The position numbers were made by a program, and so were the translations under genes. The notes beneath the pieces are model-generated. The model did not search any database. It had not been told where the DNA came from and saw only the letters and a list, made by a program, of their open reading frames with translations. Below, piece by piece: positions 59,526-64,000 of a stretch of DNA of 64,000 bases (position 1 is its first letter; each line of letters begins with the position of its first letter). The stretch comes from CANKHJ01 sp035556495 (GTDB lineage Bacteria > Pseudomonadota > Alphaproteobacteria > Rhizobiales > Xanthobacteraceae), in assembly GCA_035556495.1 (NCBI GenBank), contig DATMEW010000166.1, positions 45,045 through 109,044 of the forward strand. The letters run 5' to 3'.

Positions 59526-60200
59526 ATGACCACAACCTTCTACAAGCACTGGCGCGACGTGCCCGAGCGCTCATGGCGCTGGAAAAATTTCTCCCCCGCC
59601 GAGATCGCCTGCCGGGGCACCGGCTCCCTGCGCATCAACGAGGAAGCGCTCGACAAGCTCCAGGCGCTGCGCGACCGGCTTGGCAAGCCGCTGATCGTCC
59701 GCTCGGCCTACCGCAGTCCGGCGCACAACCGGGCCGTCGGCGGCGCGCCGCGCTCGAAGCACATGGACGGCATGGCCTTCGACATCGCCATGGCCAACCA
59801 CGATCCGGTCGCCTTCGAGGCTGCCGCCCGAGCCGTCGGCTTCCTTGGCTTTGGCTACTATCCGCGCTCGGGCTTCATGCACATCGATCTCGGCCCGGCT
59901 CGGCAATGGGGCGAGCGTTTCCCGGTGCGGGCGACGGTGTTCGCCGCGGAAACGGCACCCTTGCGGGAGGTCTTGGCCGACAGCCGCACGATGAAGGGCA
60001 GCGGCGCAGCAGGCGTGGCGACGCTTGGCGCCGCTGGCGTCGAGGTGGCGCAGAACGTCCTGGCGGAGACCCAGACCGCGATCCTGCCGCTCGTCCCCTA
60101 TCTCGACACCTTGCGCTGGGTGTTCATCGCCGTGGCGCTCGCGGGCCTTGCCGTGACGATCTACGCCCGCATCGACGACTGGAAGCGGGGGCGTCGATGA
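59526..60200 (+). CDS. M15-family peptidase, likely endolysin with C-terminal membrane segment
   Basis: 224 residues. Zinc-dependent D,D/L,D-peptidase site: RSAYRSPAHNRAVGG, SKHMDGMAFDIA with His and Asp ligands, and SGFMHIDLGPARQW with the second histidine. After about residue 140 an Ala/Gly linker leads to a hydrophobic segment (TLRWVFIAVALAGLAVTIYA) near the C-terminus, so the enzyme is membrane-tethered, unlike soluble endolysins. It cleaves peptidoglycan cross-links. The stop overlaps the Rz-like start. Confidence 0.9.
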   Translation: MTTTFYKHWRDVPERSWRWKNFSPAEIACRGTGSLRINEEALDKLQALRDRLGKPLIVRSAYRSPAHNRAVGGAPRSKHMDGMAFDIAMANHDPVAFEAAARAVGFLGFGYYPRSGFMHIDLGPARQWGERFPVRATVFAAETAPLREVLADSRTMKGSGAAGVATLGAAGVEVAQNVLAETQTAILPLVPYLDTLRWVFIAVALAGLAVTIYARIDDWKRGRR

Positions 60201-60454
60201 TCGCCGCTCTGTTCACCGGGATCGCCGCCGCCCCGTGGATGCGGGCGGCCCTACGCTACGGCGCCATCGCACTCGCGGTGCTCCTGTTCCTGCTCACGCT
60301 CCGGCGCTCCGGCGAGCGTGCTGGCCGGCTCGCCGAACGCCTCAAAACCTCGGAGAAGGTCAATGACGTCCAGCGCCAGATGCTCGATGCGGCAGCTCGC
60401 CGCCCTCGCGATCGCGACGACCTCGCTGACCGCCTGCGCGACGGGCGGTTCTGA
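60197..60454 (+). CDS. Rz-like inner-membrane spanin subunit
   Basis: 85 residues from ATG 60197 (overlaps the endolysin stop). One N-terminal membrane span (LRYGAIALAVLLFLLTLRRS) followed by a charged coiled coil (RLAERLKTSEKVNDVQRQML), the topology of i-spanins. The lipoprotein gene is nested in its 3' part in another frame, the classical Rz/Rz1 arrangement. It connects inner and outer membrane fusion at lysis. Confidence 0.8.
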   Translation: MIAALFTGIAAAPWMRAALRYGAIALAVLLFLLTLRRSGERAGRLAERLKTSEKVNDVQRQMLDAAARRPRDRDDLADRLRDGRF

Positions 60455-60620
60455 ACCAGAACGCATTGCGGCGTGTCCGCCGGTAGTGGAATACAGTCGC
60501 AATCTCCAAGCGCGTGCGGCTGATGAGCTTATGCTGCTACCGGACCCCTCGGCGGTCGCCGAGATGATGAGCGACTATGCTGTCATGCGTGAGCAGTCTC
60601 GGAAGTGCGCCTCACCCTAA
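60387..60620 (+). CDS. Rz1-like outer-membrane lipoprotein spanin subunit
   Basis: 77 residues from ATG 60387 (ATG 60363 in frame is possible). The signal peptide MRQLAALAIATTSLTAC ends in a lipobox LTAC. The mature part has a proline-containing start and a helix AVAEMMSDYAVMREQSRKCA. The first 68 bp overlap the Rz-like gene in a different frame, which strongly supports a spanin pair. Confidence 0.82.
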   Translation: MRQLAALAIATTSLTACATGGSEPERIAACPPVVEYSRNLQARAADELMLLPDPSAVAEMMSDYAVMREQSRKCASP

Positions 60621-60646
60621 GGCCATTCCTGCTTCAGACCTCGAGC

Positions 60647-60931
60647 TCAGCCGCGCCAAGCACTGTCGTTCTTCCGCTCGTAATCGCTGAACGCCTTCTT
60701 CAGTCCGCCCAGCACCTCGGCGGCTGTCTCGAACATTGCCTTCAGCTGAGGTTCGTCCACCTTCTCGATGTCCTCGCCAGGTGATCCATCGTCTCCTGCA
60801 GGCGCGTCTGCATTTTCTAGGTGTGGTGGCGCGGATCGCGATCTGCTTCGCTGACCGTGTCGCCCTCCTATCACTACGTCGACATCACCCGCCGGACCCT
60901 CCCCGGGCAGGTTGCACGGCGAACAATCCAC
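60647..60931 (-). CDS. Possible small protein at the right end of element 2
   Basis: 94 residues in the open frame. The C-terminal part (EPQLKAMFETAAEVLGGLKK, then AFSDYERKNDSAWRG) looks like a genuine helical protein; the N-terminal part is Arg/Ser/Asp-rich and may be non-coding, so the start is uncertain. It lies between the spanin genes and the metal-resistance block. No family recognised. Confidence 0.4.
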   Translation of the reverse strand: MDCSPCNLPGEGPAGDVDVVIGGRHGQRSRSRSAPPHLENADAPAGDDGSPGEDIEKVDEPQLKAMFETAAEVLGGLKKAFSDYERKNDSAWRG

Positions 60932-60950
60932 TATACCATCGGTTCCCGAA

Positions 60951-60963
60951 ATCGAGATTCGAT
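60951..60963. promoter_or_regulatory. Operator-like palindrome upstream of padR
   Basis: ATCGA-GAT-TCGAT is a perfect interrupted palindrome 30 bp before the PadR start, close to a TATACC box at 60932. It is a likely autoregulatory site for the PadR-type protein. Confidence 0.55.
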
Positions 60964-60992
60964 AATGGGGCCGGCTTTGAGGACTTCAGCAG

Positions 60993-61307
60993 ATGGAACA
61001 TCAGGAGCTCCTCTCCGGATTCATTCGGCTCCACGTCCTGCACCATGCCGCCGAGGGCGACCTGTACGGACAGTGGATGATCGAGGAACTGGCTCGGCAT
61101 GGCTACCGCGTCAGCCCGGGCACGCTCTACCCGATGCTCCACGCGATGGAGCGCAAGGGGTATCTCGAATCCCGCACCGAACGGGCGGGCCGCTCGCATC
61201 GGCGCATCTACAGGGCGACGCCCTACGGGACCGAGGCGCTGAACCTCGCGCACGACAAGATCCGGGAGCTATTTCGTGAGGTCGTTCCGGGAAGCGACGG
61301 CGCCTGA
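60993..61307 (+). CDS. PadR-family transcriptional regulator
   Basis: 104 residues, a PadR winged helix without extra domain. Landmarks: DLYGQWMIEELARHGYRVSP, GTLYPMLHAMERKGYLESRT and HRRIYRATPYGTEAL. The gene overlaps chrA by 32 bp, so both are translated together. PadR proteins fused or linked to chrA are recurrent in chromate operons; it should repress until chromate or a related stress is sensed. Confidence 0.9.
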   Translation: MEHQELLSGFIRLHVLHHAAEGDLYGQWMIEELARHGYRVSPGTLYPMLHAMERKGYLESRTERAGRSHRRIYRATPYGTEALNLAHDKIRELFREVVPGSDGA

Positions 61308-62502
61308 GCGTGCCGGCCCGCAGGGCTCGGCGGGCGAGGTGTTCCGGGCTTTTCTGAAGCTCGGGCTCACCTCGTTCGGCGGCCCGATCGCGCATCTCGG
61401 CTATTTCCGCGACGAGCTCGTCACACGACGCAAGTGGATCGACGAGGCGGGTTATGCCGACCTCGTCGCGCTCTGCCAGTTTCTGCCCGGGCCGGCCTCG
61501 AGCCAGGTCGGCTTCGCGCTGGGCCTGCTTCGCGGCGGTCCGCTCGGGGCAGCCGCGGCGTGGGCGGCGTTCACGCTGCCGTCCGCTCTGCTGCTCGTGC
61601 TCTTCGCGTTCGGTGCATCCGCCTTCGACGGGCCGATCGGAGCGGGCCTCCTGCACGGGCTCAAGATCGTCGCCGTGGCGGTTGTCGCGCAGGCTGTCTG
61701 GGGCATGGCCCGAACGCTCGCGCCCGATCGCGGGAGGGCCAGCATCGCCCTTGCGGCGGTGCTGATCGTGGTCTTCGCCGCCGGATCGGTCGGACAAATC
61801 GTGGCCATCGTCGTCGGCGGTCTTGCCGGTCTCTGGCTCTGCCGGGGCGGCGCCGCTCCGACGACGGGGCATCTGACCTTCGCGGTCTCCAGGACGGTGG
61901 GAGCCGCTGCGCTCGGACTGTTCTTCCTGCTGCTGTTTCTTCTGCCGGTGCTGTCGACAGCGGCGGGATCGCAGGGGCTGGCGCTCTTCGACGCTTTCTA
62001 TCGGGCGGGCTCGCTGGTGTTCGGCGGCGGTCATGTCGTCCTGCCGCTGCTCGAGGCGGAGGTGGTCCGGCCCGGCTGGGTCGGCGAGGACGCGTTCCTG
62101 GCCGGATATGGCGCGGCGCAGGCCGTTCCGGGGCCGCTCTTCACCTTCGGCACCTATCTGGGCGCGGTCATGGTGCCGGAGCCGAACGGCCTTGCCGGCG
62201 CGGCCATCGGCCTCATCGCGATCTTCCTGCCCGTGTTCCTACTGCTGATCGGCACGCTTCCCTTCTGGGACGCCTTTCGGACGCGGCCGCTGGCGCAGGC
62301 GGCCATGCGCGGCGCAAACGCCGCCGTCGTCGGCATCCTCGGCGCGGCTCTCTATGATCCCGTCTGGACGAGCGCGATCTTCAGCCCGCAGGACTTCGCG
62401 CTTGCTCTGGTGGGGTTCGTGCTGCTGACCGTGTGGAAGGCGCCGCCGTGGGTAGTGGTGGTGCTGATCGCGACAGGCGGGATTGCGCTCGCTCTCCTCT
62501 GA
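61276..62502 (+). CDS. chrA: Chromate efflux transporter
   Basis: 408 residues from a GTG start within padR. Two homologous CHR halves: SFGGPIAHLGYFRDELVTRR in the first and LVFGGGHVVLPLLEAEVVRP in the second, each followed by PGP-type motifs (FLPGPASSQVGFALGL and AVPGPLFTFGTYLG). Ten or more membrane spans. By family it exports chromate from the cytoplasm using the proton motive force. The operon may be cargo of element 2. Confidence 0.94.
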   Translation: MRSFREATAPERAGPQGSAGEVFRAFLKLGLTSFGGPIAHLGYFRDELVTRRKWIDEAGYADLVALCQFLPGPASSQVGFALGLLRGGPLGAAAAWAAFTLPSALLLVLFAFGASAFDGPIGAGLLHGLKIVAVAVVAQAVWGMARTLAPDRGRASIALAAVLIVVFAAGSVGQIVAIVVGGLAGLWLCRGGAAPTTGHLTFAVSRTVGAAALGLFFLLLFLLPVLSTAAGSQGLALFDAFYRAGSLVFGGGHVVLPLLEAEVVRPGWVGEDAFLAGYGAAQAVPGPLFTFGTYLGAVMVPEPNGLAGAAIGLIAIFLPVFLLLIGTLPFWDAFRTRPLAQAAMRGANAAVVGILGAALYDPVWTSAIFSPQDFALALVGFVLLTVWKAPPWVVVVLIATGGIALALL

Positions 62503-62599
62503 TCACCGGCATCGGTCCGCGCCTCAGCGCTGCAGGATCAGCCGTGCGCCGAGCTGACACCGCGGGGCGGCCGCAGGCGGGATTGATCTCGCTCTACAT

Positions 62600-62615
62600 C
62601 TCCACTATTGTGGAG
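62600..62615. promoter_or_regulatory. ArsR operator upstream of arsR
   Basis: CTCCAC-TATT-GTGGAG is a perfect inverted repeat three bases upstream of the arsR start. It is a probable autorepression site covering the translation initiation region. Confidence 0.65.
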
Positions 62616-62617
62616 AG

Positions 62618-62959
62618 ATGGAAAAACAGGACACACTCGCTGCGCTTGCCGCGCTCTCGCAGGAGACGCGTCTCGACATCTTCCGCCTGCTGGTGGAGGC
62701 CGGTCCGGAAGGGCGTGCAGTGGGGCGGATCGGCGAGGCGCTGGATCTCCCTTCGGCCACGCTCTCGTTCCACCTCAAGGAACTGAAGCACGCCGGGCTG
62801 GTGACGGTCCAGCGCGAAGGACGCTCGCTGATCTACTCAGCGGACTTCGCCACCATGACAGGCCTCATCGACTATCTGACCCGCCACTGTTGCGCCGGCG
62901 ATCCGGCAGCATGCGGGATCGCCCCCTCGACGCACGCCGCCCGGAAAGAGACCGCATGA
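62618..62959 (+). CDS. arsR: ArsR-type arsenic-responsive repressor
   Basis: 113 residues. Winged helix with ALAALSQETRLDIFRLLVEA and LDLPSATLSFHLKELKHAGL. The usual ELCVC site of the DNA-binding helix is absent; instead a C-terminal HCCAGDPAACG has a Cys pair and a third cysteine, like the site in the Acidithiobacillus-type ArsR. As(III) binding should release the operator. Stop and next start overlap (ATGA). Confidence 0.92.
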   Translation: MEKQDTLAALAALSQETRLDIFRLLVEAGPEGRAVGRIGEALDLPSATLSFHLKELKHAGLVTVQREGRSLIYSADFATMTGLIDYLTRHCCAGDPAACGIAPSTHAARKETA

Positions 62960-63393
62960 CCACCAGGATCTATCACAACCCGAACTGCGGCACGTCGCGC
63001 AACGTGCTGGCGCTGATCCGCAACTCCGGCGATGAGCCGGAGGTTATCGAGTATCTGAAGACGCCCCCGAGCCGCGAGCGGCTCGTGGCGCTGATCGCCG
63101 CGATGGGGATCCCCGTGCGCGACCTCCTGCGCCGGAAGGGCACGCCCTACGACGAGCTCAAGCTCGATGCCCCCAAGTTCTCCGACGACGAGCTGATCGA
63201 CCTGATGCTGGAGCATCCCATCCTCATCAACCGCCCCATCGTCGAGACGCCGCTCGGAACACGGCTCTGCCGCCCCTCCGAGGCGGTGCTCGACATCCTG
63301 CCGAACCCGCAGCGCGGGGAGTTCCGCAAGGAGGACGGCGAGCTCGTGGTGGACGCCGACGGGCGCCGCGTAAACGAGAGCCCCGCCCGATGA
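62956..63393 (+). CDS. arsC: Arsenate reductase (glutaredoxin-dependent)
   Basis: 145 residues. The active-site cysteine is in YHNPNCGTSRNVLALI; the three arginines of the family are represented by DLLRRKGTPY, LINRPIVETPLG and TRLCRPSEAV. It reduces arsenate to arsenite using glutathione and glutaredoxin, feeding the efflux pump encoded next. Overlaps arsR and acr3 by four bases each. Confidence 0.95.
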   Translation: MTTRIYHNPNCGTSRNVLALIRNSGDEPEVIEYLKTPPSRERLVALIAAMGIPVRDLLRRKGTPYDELKLDAPKFSDDELIDLMLEHPILINRPIVETPLGTRLCRPSEAVLDILPNPQRGEFRKEDGELVVDADGRRVNESPAR

Positions 63394-64000
63394 GCAACGA
63401 CACCTACGCGGCCACGGCCGAGGCCATCGCAGCGGCGCCTGCCGGCATCGGCTTCTTCGAAAAGTGGCTCTCTGTCTGGGTGGCGCTCTGCATCGGCGCC
63501 GGGCTGCTGCTCGGCAACGTGCTGCCGGGCCTGTTCGAGACGCTCGCCGCGCTCGAGATCGCGTCCGTCAACCTGGTCGTTGCCGTCCTGATCTGGGCGA
63601 TGGTCTATCCGATGATGGTGGCGGTCGACTTCGCGAGCCTGCGCCACATCGGCGATCGGCCGAAAGGGCTCGTGCTGACGATCGTGGTGAACTGGCTGAC
63701 CAAGCCCTTCACCATGGCAGGGCTCGCCGTCCTGTTCTTCGAGGTCCTGTTCGCGGACCTGATCGCACCGGCCGATGCGCAGCAGTACATTGCCGGTCTG
63801 ATCCTGCTGGGCGCGGCACCCTGCACCGCGATGGTGTTCGTCTGGTCGCAGCTCACTCGGGGCGACGCCACCTACACGCTGGTGCAGGTCTCGGTAAACG
63901 ATCTGGTCATGGTGGTGGCCTTTGCACCGATCGTGGCCCTTCTTCTGGGCGTGACGGAGCTGTCGGTGCCGTGGGAAACGCTGGTGCTAGCCACGATGCT
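63390..64000 (+). CDS. acr3: ACR3-family arsenite efflux pump (3' end outside window)
   Basis: 203 residues visible. Membrane spans VWVALCIGAGLLLGNVLPGL, VNLVVAVLIWAMVYPMMVAV and LILLGAAPCTAMVFVWSQLT, the last containing the conserved cysteine needed for As(III) transport. Completes the arsR-arsC-acr3 operon; further genes may follow beyond position 64000. Confidence 0.94.
   Translation, partial: MSNDTYAATAEAIAAAPAGIGFFEKWLSVWVALCIGAGLLLGNVLPGLFETLAALEIASVNLVVAVLIWAMVYPMMVAVDFASLRHIGDRPKGLVLTIVVNWLTKPFTMAGLAVLFFEVLFADLIAPADAQQYIAGLILLGAAPCTAMVFVWSQLTRGDATYTLVQVSVNDLVMVVAFAPIVALLLGVTELSVPWETLVLATM

Larger units (their letters stand above)
33463..60931. mobile_element. Element 2: serine-recombinase element with phage heads and lysis genes but no tails
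   Basis: The span runs from a serine recombinase cassette through an early region (sigma-like factor, AAA ATPase, SSB-like, helicase, exonuclease, primase, resolvase), a packaging and HK97-type head module, and lysis genes. All virion assembly genes up to head closure are intact, but tail tube, tape measure, tail tip and fibre genes are absent. Boundaries are approximate: no attachment repeat could be identified. The Type I restriction genes to the left and the metal-resistance genes to the right may be part of the same insertion. Confidence 0.65.

Overview
The window reads as GC-rich alphaproteobacterial chromosome, most likely Hyphomicrobiales (Rhizobiales). That placement is an inference from gene style: a Bug-type solute receptor, autotransporter, DUF983 and PhnA-like proteins, a DUF2924/serine-recombinase cassette, and DUF6127/DUF6362/DUF6511 phage genes. 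No species can be named from sequence alone.

Positions 1-11.1 kb are ordinary chromosome: the 3' end of an autotransporter, an atypical SDR oxidoreductase, a lipocalin-like protein, a DUF983 protein, a His-rich cation diffusion facilitator, an MFS exporter, a broken ribbon-helix-helix gene, a PhnA-like protein, and a probable catabolic locus (Bug receptor, alpha/beta hydrolase, cupin, divergent LysR regulator).

Positions 11.36-25.73 kb hold a roughly 14.3-kb island (element 1) inserted at the 3' end of a tRNA-Ser(UGA). A 14-bp copy of the tRNA end (11431-11444) recurs at 25721-25734. It carries a tyrosine integrase next to the tRNA, an excisionase-like protein, a RepA-type ATPase followed by GTCAC repeats, a 1265-residue virion-associated-type protein, a lipoprotein, an Mrr-like nuclease and, at the right end, an XRE-controlled operon. 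It has no capsid, portal, large terminase or tail genes.

Positions 26.0-33.4 kb hold a complete Type I restriction-modification operon on the minus strand (hsdM-hsdS-hsdR) with a YgjP-type metallopeptidase. Positions 33.5-60.9 kb hold a second element (element 2): a four-gene overlapping serine-recombinase cassette, a 734-residue protein of unknown function, a Com-like zinc ribbon, a sigma-like factor, a replication/recombination operon (AAA ATPase, SSB-like protein, helicase, RecB/Cas4-type nuclease, primase-helicase, RuvC-like resolvase, HNH nuclease, ParB-methyltransferase), then terminase small and large subunits, portal, ClpP-like protease, HK97-type capsid and two connector proteins. 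These are followed directly by lysis genes (DUF6127, M15 peptidase, overlapping Rz/Rz1). No tail gene lies between head and lysis genes; this is the most striking feature of the window.

Positions 60.9-64.0 kb hold a metal-resistance block on the plus strand: padR-chrA for chromate, then arsR-arsC-acr3 for arsenic, with acr3 cut by the window end. Many adjacent genes overlap by 4 bp (ATGA/TGATG), so long translationally coupled operons are likely. No rRNA and no CRISPR array was seen.
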